Assembly: GCA_964059195.1 (NCBI GenBank)
Contig: CAXKWD010000004.1
Location: 123,538,043 to 123,602,042, forward strand
DNA from: Ectobius pallidus
Lineage: Eukaryota > Arthropoda > Insecta > Blattodea > Ectobiidae
Length of the DNA: 64,000 nt
Direction of reading: 5' to 3'
The number at the start of each line of letters is the position of its first letter. The stretch's first letter is position 1. Both the position numbers and the translations under genes were made by a program. This document shows positions 43,340 to 53,924 of the stretch, piece by piece. The notes under the pieces were generated by a model. The model saw only the letters and a program-made list of their open reading frames with translations. It had not been told where the DNA came from and did no database searches.

Positions 43340-44430
43340 AGTTTCACGGGTTATAACAACGTAACGGTAGGGAAAATATGTAATATCCCAATTTCATATA
43401 TTAACTACATACTCTGACATCATAATAATCCCGGTAGTAAGCATTAACCTATCTCAGAAGAGTCAAAAATGTAACTTTCAAATGAGCAACTTGACATGTG
43501 CGAGTATAAATACTGAGTCAGAAAATGATTAAGTGACCATGCGACTATGATAATTCAGAACGAGAAAAATATTCTTGACAGTTATATACCTACAAATGCA
43601 CTTTATTTGATTAATTACAATTAGCCTAATGCTATATAAATAAAATACATCAATAATTAGCAGCCTAGTGTAAAATACAAGTAAATTATGCTTAGCAATT
43701 ATACCCATATTCATTCATCCCAAAAATTGATTATTTTCAGTACCTAAATTTTACAAAATTATTAATTTTTAAGGTAAGTTCATAGCATAGAATTTAAGTA
43801 TTTTTGTTTACCTTAAATTTAATTTCTTCAATATTGTTCAATATGTACTTGTCAAAATTCATTACCTAGAAATTAAGTATAATGTACCTAACATTTATTT
43901 TGTACAAATTGTTCAACTCATGTACTTGACAAAGCCATGTAAACCTCTTACATTAGGCTAATAAATCTAAATCTAAATTCTCTACATGAAACTTATCTAC
44001 TTGTCTAGTTTTGTATTTATGTACATCACTTAACCACTTAGGCCTAAACAACATGAATTTCGGAGATACAATAGTTTATGTTAGGCCTACTATGATTTTT
44101 CTATTCAAAGTAGGCCTATTAAATAAAATAAGACTAAATGATTAGTCAAACTATCGGAACTCTAAATATATCGGAAATATATTAGATAGACCTACTTCAG
44201 TCTGTTCTATTATTGAATTAAAAACAAGACAAAAAATGCACACCAAATTCACCAGTGAAACACACAACCTCAATTCACAGAACTATTTTAAATATATTTA
44301 GGCCTAATTCAGTCTAATCTGTTAATGAATTTCACGATACCAAGCTTGTTTCTTTCTGAATATTCATAACTGTGCCGGAAATCTAAAGATGACTTTTCGG
44401 AGATAAAAATTCTCTCTTCTTCATAGATCT
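43340..44430. other. Non-coding interior of the 4.3-kb element
   Basis: AT-rich; several TAGGCCTA words at 44038-44300. No gene supported. Confidence 0.5.
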
Positions 44431-44544
44431 ATATCCCCATCGCAGTGCCGCATTTAAGCCTAGGCAGACGCCTAGGGCGGCAGATTTGAAGGGGCGGCTT
44501 TTAGGCTCTTACTTTTTTTTAACATTAAACATTTTGTTAGGTGC

Positions 44545-46465
44545 TCCGGGGTAACTGGGCCATGATTTTACAATACGACCTACAGTTACCTACATAAAGC
44601 AGTGATTTAGGACAAGTTATTAGCAATTTTTCACTGCAAAATATTGTATGATTATTTAGCAACAAACAGACAAACATATTACATACCATTTAAAGTAACT
44701 TTTTAATAGTATATATTTTTTTTATATATTTATAATAAATTTGTCCTATGGGCCCAGTTGCCCCGTGAATTTGGGGTAACTGGACCACCCCAGGCTACAT
44801 TCTATAACAGCACTGCAGTAAATTTCTGGGGTAAATGGACCTATTGCTGTACATTCAATTGATTTAGAAAAAATATTGGTATGATCAATTGATCAATTCA
44901 AGTACATATTCCGGCCATTGTATCATGACCCTAGTAAGGTCGTAGGAAAAAAAGGGCAAAGAAAAACATCAGAATATTAGCAAAAAGTTATGCATTTATA
45001 TATTTATTTAAGGAAACTTGTTTCTTACCAAGAAATTACACAAAATTTGCAGAATTACAAACATTTATCATAAAATGACAAAAAGGAAAAATTAATTACA
45101 AATTCATTCATTAAAAAATCAATTGGAGTTTAAACAATTACTATTTGAGTCTTTATACATTAGGAAAGTCTTAGTGGATGTTAGAATACTCAGGTCTGCT
45201 GCAAAAGCAATCATATTAAATCGAGCAGAACACCTGTTACAGGTTGTGGAAGTTTCCGTATGATGTCAAGCTCTCTAATGTAAGATTCTTCATTGGTTTC
45301 TTTAAATTTCATTGTATGAGAATGTCTTTTGTAAGAAGAACCATGTAACCTTCATCCTCTTTTTGTAGGCTACTACCTTGGCTATGTATAATCTGAAACT
45401 ATTCTCTGTTTTGCCAAAAACTTTAGTGATGCAAAACTCATCAGATTCAAGTGTAAATTTTTCTTGGATAGAATAAGCATCACAATCATTTTCATCACTA
45501 GAAGAGTAGTTGTAATGAACCTCTTGTAATTTTGATTTTCCTTTTCCTTTCTTTGCTTTTTTTCTCGTAACTTTTCTCTTTTCTTGCTTTTGCCTTTTCC
45601 TCTTTTTTATTTTATTTTATTTTTAACGTTTCCCTTCTTTTTACAATCAAAGCTTTTTCTTCCTCCTCTTCTTTTTCTTTCATTTCAAGGTATTTTGCAG
45701 TAGTTATTATTTCACAGTTGATAATTTTTGTCCTTTTCCTTTGCACCATATTCTACAACAGAACAAAAACAATCAGGTTAACTTAAAACTGTAAATATTT
45801 GAGGGAGTGTGTTGTGTGAGGTCACAGGTAACTTAAGTTAATTGTAATATTAAAAAAAAAAAAAAAATTATTCAACATTATTAGACGAGCAGTCATGAGT
45901 ACATGTCAAGACTTCAAGTAGCCTAAGTTAACTAGCTTTTGCCAAAGCAAAAAAATAAACACATAGTGGGCTCCATGGTAGTTTCTTTGTTATACTGGCT
46001 ATGTTTTACATTATTGGGACAACTGGACACTTCTCGGGGTAACTGGGTCCCTCTGGCCCAGTTACCCCGATGGGATGGCCCAGTTACCCCTTTTTTGAAA
46101 ATTTTTCGGGGTAACTGGGCCACCCCTGCCAGACAAAGAACAAGAAGCCAGGAGTGGTAAAGAGCACTATTTATGGACAAAATCATTCATTATGTTTATG
46201 CCTAACTAGTAAAAATGAAAAAGGTACTTACCAAGAAATGGTGGAAGCCCGTTAAACATTCAAAAACACGATGTTGTTTGAGAAAATTTCTTCTTGAAAA
46301 TTACTGAACCTCTCACCATCACAAAATGGTTCAAAACAAAGTTGTTGTTGTTGTTCTAGAGAGAAACAAAGAAGATGAAGGTGTCCCAACCAAATTACAT
46401 TTTAATTCCCACAGATGTGGATATGAATAACCCCTGGCCCAGTTACCCCCTGGGCCCAGAAACCA
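44545..46465 (-). mobile_element. Pogo-like element with repeated GGGGTAACTGGGCCA motif
   Basis: The word GGGGTAACTGG(G/A)CCA or its inverse occurs near 44551, 44772, 46038, 46060, 46082, 46110 and 46435, concentrated at both ends. This parallels the subterminal repeats of the pogo-like element at 27209-29287. A transposase tail is on the minus strand. Exact termini and a TA duplication could not be fixed. Confidence 0.6.
45170..45735 (-). pseudogene. Pogo-like transposase C-terminal remnant
   Basis: The minus strand from about 45735 gives a Lys/Glu-rich run, then EVHYNYSSSDENDCDAYSI, EKFTLESDEFCITKVFGK and FRLYIAKVVAYKK. After a shift it gives IIRKLPQPVTGVLLDLI. Acidic linker followed by a 'F.L..FxTKK...YIAKV' tail resembles the ends of insect pogo-like transposases. 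Frameshifted; no catalytic part. Confidence 0.5.
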
Positions 46466-46796
46466 CTCGTTGCCTGACTTCAGTTTGGTGAGTTCAACAT
46501 GCACCTGTTTATTTATTTACTTATTTGTCTGTAGGCTTCAGTCGTATTTACTTATTTATTATTATTATTATTACTACTATTATTATTATTAGCCTACTAT
46601 TTCAGTTACAATAATGTTTATTGTAGGTTACTTTGTGGTACATTCGTGTGAAAATAAGGAGGCAAAAATATTTTTCTCTGCCTAGGGGCGCCCCTGCCCC
46701 ATCGTTAAATAACCATATAACTACCCTGTCAATTAAAGAATATCTCGAAGATGAAATGTCAATATAAACTATTTTCATTTTCAAATGTTGTAGTGT

Positions 46797-47249
46797 CCAC
46801 CGCTGTGGCTCAGGGGATACGTCCAATCCTCTCACGCAGCGGGCCCGGGTTCGATTCCTGGTCGGGACAAGTTACCTAGGTGAGGTTTTTTCCGGGGTTT
46901 CCCTCACCTATGAGACAAATGTCAGGTAACTTTAGGCCCTTGTGGTCCCCGGATATCATCTGGCCGTCATTATCATCTTCATCCTCATCCTCGTCTTGTT
47001 CTGAGTGAGTGTGTGTGTGAATAGTGTGTATCGTCCTATGTGTTCATGTTGTCTCGGAGGTGGCCCCGGCATTGGGCTGATCACTCATCCGGGGAGGCCC
47101 TCCATGTCCTTGTCTGGTCAAAAAAGTATGTATGTGATTCAAAGATAATCCCTCTCCCGACAGGTCGCGGCCCTGTAAGGCCCGAGCGCCTTGGGTCGCT
47201 TAAATCCTAAAAGGGAGAGGTGAAACTACGGTAAAGAAAGAAAGAAAGA
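46797..47249 (+). repeat. Full-length tRNA-derived SINE
   Basis: 453 bp. A-box-like TGGCTCAGGGG and B box GGTTCGATTCC lie in the first 70 bases, and the 3' end is an (AAAG)n tail. A 14-bp target duplication AAATGTTGTAGTGT is at 46783-46796 and 47250-47263. Transcribed by Pol III and mobilised by LINE machinery (family knowledge). Confidence 0.9.
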
Positions 47250-47537
47250 AAATGTTGTAGTGTTAATGACATCCGCAGCCATCTGTTTTAAAGAGGACAC
47301 TGACAATATTGATATGGCTGATAGCGGCAAACAATTTCCTGTCGTAGTTCCTACCTGGTGGTTTACCAGCAACTTCTTATATGCTGCTGTAAACAAAGAC
47401 GAGTAACCACGCTATCCGTGCAAGCTATAAACATAAACACGTGAAACAGTGACACGCCCCCTTAAGGGCCAAACGCTCGGACAGTTGGCTTCACGCTTGC
47501 AGTCTCAGGGCATCTCCATGTATTCTTTCCTCCGTGG

Positions 47538-47765
47538 TCCAGTCGGTCACCCTTCTTGTGGATTGGGCATATTATGGCTGTTTGCCATTCTTTGGGCATC
47601 TGTTCCTTTCTCCAGATATGTATTATCAGTGAGTGAACTGCCTTTTCCATTGATTCTCCCCCTGCTTTAATCAGTTCTGCCGGTATATTGTCAATCCCTG
47701 GTGCCTTGCCATTTTTTAATGCTTCAATTGCCATTCATATGTCTATTCTATCCACACAATTTCCT
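47538..47765 (-). pseudogene. LINE RT N-terminal segment (start of 3' part)
   Basis: Reads RIDIRMAIEALKNGKAPG-type start (with one shift), then IDNIPAELIKAGGESMEKAV, IIHIWRKEQMPKEWQTAIIC and PIHKKGDRLD, up to the 4.3-kb insertion. RT block 0/1 of this LINE. Confidence 0.85.
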
Positions 47766-47788
47766 CACAAGAAAATCCACAAGCAAAC

Positions 47789-48610
47789 ATGGAGATCCCG
47801 GACAAAGAAACAACAAACCAAATTGACCATATATTGATTGATAAGAGAAGAGCATCTGGAATCACAGATGTGAGATCCTATAGAGGGGCTGATGCAGACT
47901 CGGATCACTACTTTGTTAAAGCTAAGTACATATGTAAGATCACGAGAACTACAAACAAACAGTATACCCCAGCTGATAAATATAATGTGTCGGCACTTAA
48001 AGAACAAGAGGCCTTAGTGAAGTATCGAAAGATACTAGACGAAAGACTCAAAAGTGCAAATGAAAATGAAAATGAACAGGAAGAAGTAGAACCAAGGTGG
48101 GAAGAGCTGAAGAAAATTATTAAGGTAACAACGGAAGAGGTAGTCGGCCATGAACCAAAAGTTCCAAGAAATTGCTGGTTTGACAGGGAGTGTGCCCAAG
48201 CTCTGGAAGAAAGAAGCATGGCACGTAATAAATATCTTGCACGGCCTACCAGAGCAAAGTATATTGAATTTCAATCTAAAAGAAGAGAAGCCAGCTACAT
48301 ATGTAGACGCAAGAAGAGAGAGGTGAACAACAATCGAATAATGGAAATGGAAAGTAATTTCCAAGAAAATAACATAAGACAGGGATACAGGGAGGTGAGC
48401 TACAGAAAGAAAGGATTTGTTCCAAGAACGGATATGATTAAGGAACAAAGTGGGAACATCCTTAATGAGCAGGAACAGGTTTTAGATAGATGGAGAAGTC
48501 ATTTCCAACAATTATTGAACAACGAAACAGGAAATGAAGAGATTTTAGAAGATTTTAACGAAGGTTTTAGAGAAGAAGAACTGGAAGAACCAGTTAGAAT
48601 AGACATAAGA
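47789..48610 (+). pseudogene. Inverted 5' part of the LINE: end of endonuclease and linker
   Basis: Plus-strand open frame with TNQIDHILIDKR and SYRGADADSDHYFV, the end of an APE-type endonuclease (catalytic SDH). A basic linker follows, NCWFDRECAQALEERSMARN and QVLDRWRSHFQQLLNNETGN, ending at EEPVRIDIR. The frame is free of stops for 270 codons. It stops because the LINE continues on the opposite strand at 47765. Confidence 0.88.
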
Positions 48611-48621
48611 ATTAGTATATT

Positions 48622-49209
48622 AGTACAATAATATTAAGTTAACTGATTAGCAAAATAAATAGGCAAAATAAAATTGTGTGCGTAATTACAAAGTAACGAA
48701 ATGAAAAGAAAAAGATTATGTTTAAATATGACAAAGTTAACGAAATTTTAAGGTAACAAACAACAAGTTTAATTTATTCGGAGATTCAGATAATAAAATA
48801 GCAAAATCTGGATTATATTAATTCAGAATATGTAATAGTCACGTTTACAATAGTCTTTTTATAGCTTTTACATTAGGAAATTGTCTAATTATCTCATGAA
48901 AGTTTATTTTCATAGCCATTGCTAGTCCATTTAGTCTGATATGGCTCATTGTTGAGCACAGATAGTTTTTTTTATTAATTTCAGTTTTGAAAAACTTCTT
49001 TCACAAGTTTCAAGTGAAATGTAAATAACAACTTTTCTCCTGATTTCTGTGTTAGGGCCTTGTCTTGTTTTGGAAAAATTCACTGCCTCGTTTTACAAAA
49101 TCAGGTGGAACATTAATTTTTATATTAGGGTGGGGCATCAATGGGGCCCCCATAGTAAGTGGGGTCCGGGGCGGACCGCCCCCACGGCCCCGCCCTAGGA
49201 ACGCCACTG
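48622..49209 (-). pseudogene. Right end of the outermost hAT element with transposase dimerisation tail
   Basis: Minus strand: CERSFSKLKLIKKNYLCSTM, SHIRLNGLAMAMKINFHEII and RQFPNVKAIKRLL followed by a stop near 48855. This is the C-terminal hAT dimerisation domain (SERSFSKLKLIK..LRS.M...RL..LA...I). It joins almost directly to the terminus at 49209, so most of the gene was deleted before insertion. Confidence 0.82.
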
Positions 49210-49217
49210 CTTCCACT

Positions 49218-49399
49218 ATTTTTTTGTAATTTGTAATGTAATTCAGCTAAAAACAGAACGTAAAACATTAAAAGTAAGCCTACTTAAATGATAGCACATA
49301 TTTCATTCGTTGCGGAGTATATTTTACAAACTCTAGAGCATATTTGCATGCATATTTCGTCTTCAGATAATAAAGCATTAAATTCCGGGCCTTACTCAT

Positions 49400-49444
<45 letters not shown>

Positions 49445-49750
49445 GTGGCTTGGTTCTATATCTTACAAGCCATGCTGCTTGAAATCTGGCAACACAGGAG
49501 GTAGTCCTATCTGTGGTGGTCTGTGGGAAGCATTTGAATACGTTTTTATTGCAGATAATTTTCTTCATCACAAATACTGACTTTATTTAGGCCAAATCAG
49601 TAGGCCTATATTACATAGCCTATACTTGTGATGTGCATAATAATGTAACATGCGGTGACTCCACATATCTGAAGGAATTCGTAGTTTTCAGTGTCTCCTC
49701 ATTATACGTTATGATGTCGCGTTTTTTCTTATTTTATTAGCAATAACCTC
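49218..49750. other. Non-coding with (TA)n microsatellite
   Basis: TA repeat at about 49401-49442; no gene. The stretch lies between the nested block and a LINE ORF1 fragment. Confidence 0.6.
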
Positions 49751-49752
49751 AC

Positions 49753-50173
49753 TTATCCTGTTAGGCCTACGAGCTCTGTTATTTGACCCACAACAGAGTC
49801 ATATTTTATTAAGCTGCTACACTTCTCTGGATCATTTTGTACCACCACTGAGCTAGTTGTCCCAGGTTTAATATAACCTAGAACACTGATATATCTTTTC
49901 TTGTAACATGCACTTTGTGGAAGACTACGCCCATGACTGTCACTGAAAAGAATAACTCTGCCTAATTCCTTGGGAACACTAAGCTTTCCGTTATTTGCTG
50001 TCAAGTCATTCATTCGTTCATCCTCCGGTGGTGAACTGTGTTGATTCTCCAGCACTTTTGAGGTTAAGGTTTGAATCCCGTTCATTACCTTCACCAAACT
50101 GTAGGAAAACGCTGGCAGTATTTTGGGAGGATAGGAGATTGCATATACTACGATTTGGCGTCTGCCACATTAA
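49753..50173 (-). pseudogene. LINE ORF1-like fragment with SGNH-type motif
   Basis: Reads MVKVMNGIQTLTSKVLENQ, then KELGRVILFSDSHGRSLPQS, KKRYISVLGYIKPGTTSSVV and LIKYDSVVGQ. The 'RVILFSDSHGR' block with a following 'V.G.+KPG' is typical of SGNH-hydrolase-like domains found in ORF1 proteins of some insect LINEs. The N-terminal side continues beyond a Harbinger element (51085-51330). A host SGNH gene cannot be excluded. Confidence 0.5.
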
Positions 50174-51081
50174 GGCTGCGTTCGGGGAGCTCGCTTTCAG
50201 CGCTAAAAGCGTGCTTTGGTCGTTCGGGGAGCTCGCTCACAGTGCTGTGAGCGCGTATGTGACGTCACGGTTTGAAAGCGTTTGACGTCACTGCTCGTGC
50301 TAACAACGCTTTTTCTGGAGAGGTGAGGCACGAGATGCTGCGAACGCTATTAGCGATTTCATTGGTCCCCGAACGTCGTCTGCAGGTTTAGTTTAGTTTA
50401 TTGTACAAAACATACATGAACATTGTTAATATAATGCATAATGTACGAAAACATGTAATACATACATGTACATTGAACATTGTTAATATTTATAAAATAT
50501 ATACCTTAGAATACATACATAAAATAATGCATACCATACAAATTAATGTTACAAAGAAAAATAAAAATACAAAGATAGATAAAGGATAAGCTTTTTTTAC
50601 GTTAGCTTTAGGTCCGGCAGGATTTATTATGAAGTTAAGAAGTCTAAAGGTTTAAAAGGTCCAGACTGAAAACAGAAACGGTAAAATCTGGTCATGTTTA
50701 ATGATTTTCAGTTGGGTGTTTTATGTCATCTAGTGAGTATGGGCAAAGTTTTATAAGCCAAGATTTTAAGGTCGTCTGCTGAAGGTATTATTCTCATCCC
50801 GTGTAAAGTTTGGACCGTGGCAGAAAAATGCAATGTTCGCGTTTCCTTAAGCTGCCCAGATGGAAGGGTTTGCGAGATAATATTCAATCTCTTCTTTTAT
50901 AATTAGCGCAATAGCGGTCAAAAAACTTTCCTTCGACCGTCTGCTGCCATATTCACCGCCATTGTTTTCGTTGCTGTTAGCGTTCGGGGAGCTTCGTAGC
51001 GCGAGATGCTAATAGTCTCCCCGAACGGCACTCTGAGCGTTTCGTACTCACAGCGCGAAAGCGAGCTCCCCGAACGCAGCC
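50174..51081. mobile_element. PIF/Harbinger-type MITE (GGCTGCGTTCGGGGAGC ends)
   Basis: Begins GGCTGCGTTCGGGGAGCTCG and ends CGAGCTCCCCGAACGCAGCC, a perfect inverted end of 20 or more bases. It is flanked by TAA at 50171-50173 and 51082-51084. GTTCGGGGAGCTCGC is repeated inside the left end (50220-50235). 908 bp, no transposase. Confidence 0.88.
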
Positions 51082-51084
51082 TAA

Positions 51085-51330
51085 GATGAATTAGGCCTAC
51101 TGTGAGCAACTTGATAAAAATTCATATCAGTAAAAGTGACTCTATTTCTCTTCAATTCTTCTTTAATACCAGCCAATTCTTCCTTAAGGACACTAATATC
51201 ATACCGTACCTCACTCTGGTATTCGTTTGTAGCTGATGAACACGAAATTCTTCTGTGTAAAACTGTTCTCTGGTGTACTCAATTAGAGGTGACGGTTTAT
51301 ATAAATCTCTCATTATGTACACGGTTTTTA
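51085..51330 (-). pseudogene. LINE ORF1-like fragment, coiled-coil part
   Basis: Reads MRDLYKPSPLIEYTREQFYT, EEFRVHQLQTNTRVRYGM and LKEELAGIKEELKRNRVTF. The heptad-like Glu/Lys-rich end suggests a coiled coil. It is on the same strand as, and upstream of, the SGNH-type fragment. A further upstream piece (FREHLDTPEEQLESIGK) lies at 52212-52268 beyond TIR element X. Confidence 0.4.
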
Positions 51331-52211
51331 TTATGCTCACACTTTATCTTGAGCCAAAAAAATGCGGGGGTGAGGGGAGCTGATATTGCATGCAGTATAA
51401 GAGATTGACTATTGCAGAAGGCGGTGAGTTGAAATTGGCGTTGTTTCTGAAGGGTTGCCAATTACCAGAAAATATAACGTGTGTAGTTTTATGCTGGGTC
51501 ACAATGGAACTAACTGTAATCTGTAGCACTTTCAACTCTCGCTACCAAACTAAAGATTTTATATTGATTCAGATATTATAGTAGAATATATCGCTGGAGA
51601 AATGAATAAAGGAATATATTTAGGCCTATTTAGACAATTTCTCTCCCGGTCTTCAGAATATAGAAAATCGTTTAAAAGTCGTAGCATTATACATGTAGGC
51701 CTACTTGAATACGCACTTTCACATGCCTGAATTGATGTAATTTAACTAAATGTATTTCGCGAAAGTTTGTAGGTAATTAATACAACACAATTCATACAAC
51801 GAAATAATAAAACTTGACTTGTTCTTTTCTCCAACGACAGATTCAGGTTGAAACACATTAAATTGCTTTTCCTTCCATTTCATTTATTTGATTCATTATT
51901 TCGCTTATTTCCGATACTTCTTGGTTTAAAGAATCTTTATTTTTAACTTCGTTGTCACTTATATCGACCATTTCCACAACACCAGTACTGTTCTTCTAAT
52001 ATCCCTGGATTTATTCTGTCATTTTCAGAATAATATGAAGTAAACAAATAAAAAAAATTGACGGTAGCTCAAGAATGCCCCAACGGGAAGTTTTTGGGTA
52101 TGGCAATACTGGGAACGGGTCACGATCTTCATTTTTTCGAGCGAGGCCTTCTTTATATGGACGGTTTTCAGCATTATGGAGTGTGAAGCTCAAGATAAAG
52201 TGTGCGAATAA
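51330..52211. mobile_element. TIR element X, copy 2 (uninterrupted)
   Basis: Inverted ends CACACTTTATCTTGAGC (51339-51355) and GCTCAAGATAAAGTGTG (about 52188-52204). Closely similar to the two outer portions of 27057-30036. 0.88 kb, no ORF of interest. Confidence 0.85.
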
Positions 52212-52268
52212 TACCTTCCCTATGCTCTCCAGTTGTTCTTCAGGTGTATCCAGATGTTCTCTAAACAA

Positions 52269-52640
52269 TAGTCGATGACTGGGATTACTTTAAGCTGAAA
52301 TATGCTTAATTTTTCGATGATTCTGATGGAGTTCATTGCTTTATTTACAACATGTTCATAGCCGATAGGACTACCGATGCGATGTTGCCAGTTTTAACAG
52401 CATGGCTTGTAAGAAATAAAGAAGGCAGTGCCCAGTGTCATAAAACTTGCTTTTGAGATAACTGACTTTGAAGCTTTTATAGAAGTAACATTTTTTGCTG
52501 AGAACTTCCGACATTGTCCTCTAAGGTTTCTGTATTATGTCTATTAGGCCTAGCATCAGACATGGATACTTTTAGTACGGTATACGAAAAATAAAGACTA
52601 GCCTAGCTCAATAATGCATAGATCTAATTTTTTGCAAGAA
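52269..52640. other. Unassigned sequence
   Basis: No gene or named repeat seen. Confidence 0.5.
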
Positions 52641-52644
52641 ATTG

Positions 52645-53060
52645 ACATATATATATATATATATATATATCATATGTGTGTCCGTTGTATAGGTAGACTA
52701 AAAACTATTGGATCGATTTACAAGTTTTTAATTTTTTTTTAAAGACCGCGTTGTCCGGAGAAGGTTTAAGGATATTGAAATAATTCGATGTGACCAGTAG
52801 AAAGGAAGTTAAGGGCCTAATTTCTGAAGAAAAAAATACACTGATCTCATCAAATGTAATTCAGTTCCCATGACAACAATATTGTTTGCAGTGTTCACAT
52901 AGGACTTTGGCAGTTGCATTTGACAAATACTTAATACTATAATTAGAGAGGCTATCGATATAATTCATTTCTGTAAATCAATTCTGGAGAATGGTATCCA
53001 CGTAAAGTGTGAGGCATCACATAACTTTCTCTTCCCTACACAATATTTGGCATTTATAAG
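52645..53060 (+). mobile_element. Degenerate Helitron-like fragment with (TA)n
   Basis: A TA run at 52649-52670 is followed by TGTGTGTCCGTTGTATAGG and then by segments shared with the Helitrons at 54935-56929 (TTCCCATGACAACAATATTG, GTGTTCACATAGGACTTTGG, CATCACATAACTTTCTCT). No terminal hairpin or CTAG end. Confidence 0.55.
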
Positions 53061-53089
53061 TACTGTAAGGTGTCATAATTAAAAATAAA

Positions 53090-53919
53090 AAAATCCCTTT
53101 AGGCAGGCCTACAGGCGGAGGTAGATTTCGAAGTGCTTTTGGTTTAATTTATTGTCGCTGCATAGCACTCTTCTTCTTTAGCCTTGGCATGGTAAACCTG
53201 CAGTAATAAGAACTGAATTCGGTAAAGAGGAAGAGCCTACAATCATTTGTATTGACAACAAGAATAGGATATAATATTCTGGGAGGCCGTGAGCAAGATC
53301 AGCAATGAATAAAATTAGCAAAGCCGCTAAACAAGACAAAATTATATTATAATAATTCTTTTAAGTGTTATTATTTTCAAACATTAAAATCTCGCGTCAT
53401 ATGAGAGCTATCAAGAAACTATTTATTGATTTGTAGAGTACTCATCAAGAGCTTTTCAACGATACCCCACAAGACGTGGTTTCAAAAGTTTCGAATTTTC
53501 AACCCCCACCCCCACCCTCACTCGAACCCCCGAATCGTTGGTGTCACTGTACACTCCGTAGCGAGTACTCTAATTTATTCAAACAAAGTTTCCCTCTATA
53601 CTTCATAGGGGCCGAGATATACATTTTTAAAAATTTCAACCCCCTCCCCCGACCACCCCCTTGGGCCAATTTTGCTCATTAACGAACTTGTCCGAACTAT
53701 TGGGCCTAGAAATAACATATTAAAATTTGGTTCAAATATCTTCAAAATTACGGCCGCTATCGTGTAAAGATATATATATATATATCACAACATTTTTATT
53801 TTGAACGGGCGGTAGTTTCGTACTTAGGGGAGCATGAAACGTAAAGATATGAAAGAATTTTTCGAAAATCACGACATGGTATCCATTGCAATAGGTAGAT
53901 TTTTCTTCGAAATCTACCT
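53090..53919 (+). repeat. Dispersed repeat family A, copy 3
   Basis: Full-length match to copy 1 from AAATCCCTTTAGGCAGGCC to the terminal hairpin (53893-53919). After the hairpin the two copies share only CTAAAA and then diverge, which sets the family's end. Confidence 0.82.
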
Positions 53920-53924
53920 AAAAA

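Larger units (their letters stand above)
44443..46696. mobile_element. hAT-type element with perfect 8-bp duplication
   Basis: Begins CAGTGCCGCATTTAAGCC and ends GCCTAGGGGCGCCCCTG. CCCCATCG lies at 44435-44442 and 46697-46704. The short sequence left of its own is joined to a pogo-like element in the middle. Confidence 0.85.
43224..47537. mobile_element. 4.3-kb element with 6-bp target duplication, superfamily unknown
   Basis: Inverted ends CCACGGAG / CTCCGTGG. The 6-bp duplication TCCAGT is at 43218-43223 and 47538-47543, and its removal restores the LINE reading frame. Subterminal palindrome-like CGCCCCCTTAAGGG occurs near both ends (43280, 47455), with GAAGCCAA on both sides. No transposase is seen. 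It contains a hAT element (44443-46696), which contains a pogo-like element, and a SINE (46797-47249). Confidence 0.78.
39410..48610 (-). mobile_element. LINE with 5' inversion (twin priming) and three later insertions
   Basis: The 11-bp duplication ATTAGTATATT (39399-39409 and 48611-48621) brackets the whole. The 3' part lies on the minus strand from about 47765 down to a (GAA)n tail at 39410-39432. The 5' part (47789-48610) is inverted onto the plus strand. Both parts meet at the same protein point (PVRIDIR). Insertions inside: a LINE at 40034-41091, a probable solo LTR at about 41626-42842, and a 4.3-kb element at 43224-47537. About 2.4 kb of the LINE itself remains. Confidence 0.88.
34425..49209. 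mobile_element. Outermost hAT element of a 14.8-kb insertion nest
   Basis: The terminus CAGTGGCGTAACTAG at 34425 and the inverse of CAGTGGCGTTCCTAG ending at 49209 form the inverted ends. The 8-bp duplication CTTCCACT is perfect at 34417-34424 and 49210-49217. The element's own sequence survives only at 34425-34456, 39213-39398 and 48622-49209. The rest is later insertions, so the original copy was well under 1 kb. Confidence 0.88.

Noticed and set aside
46797..46870. tRNA gene
   Set aside because: A and B boxes are present but the acceptor stem does not pair, and the sequence continues as a SINE with tail and 14-bp duplication. The same holds for 57400-57478 and 61668-61745.
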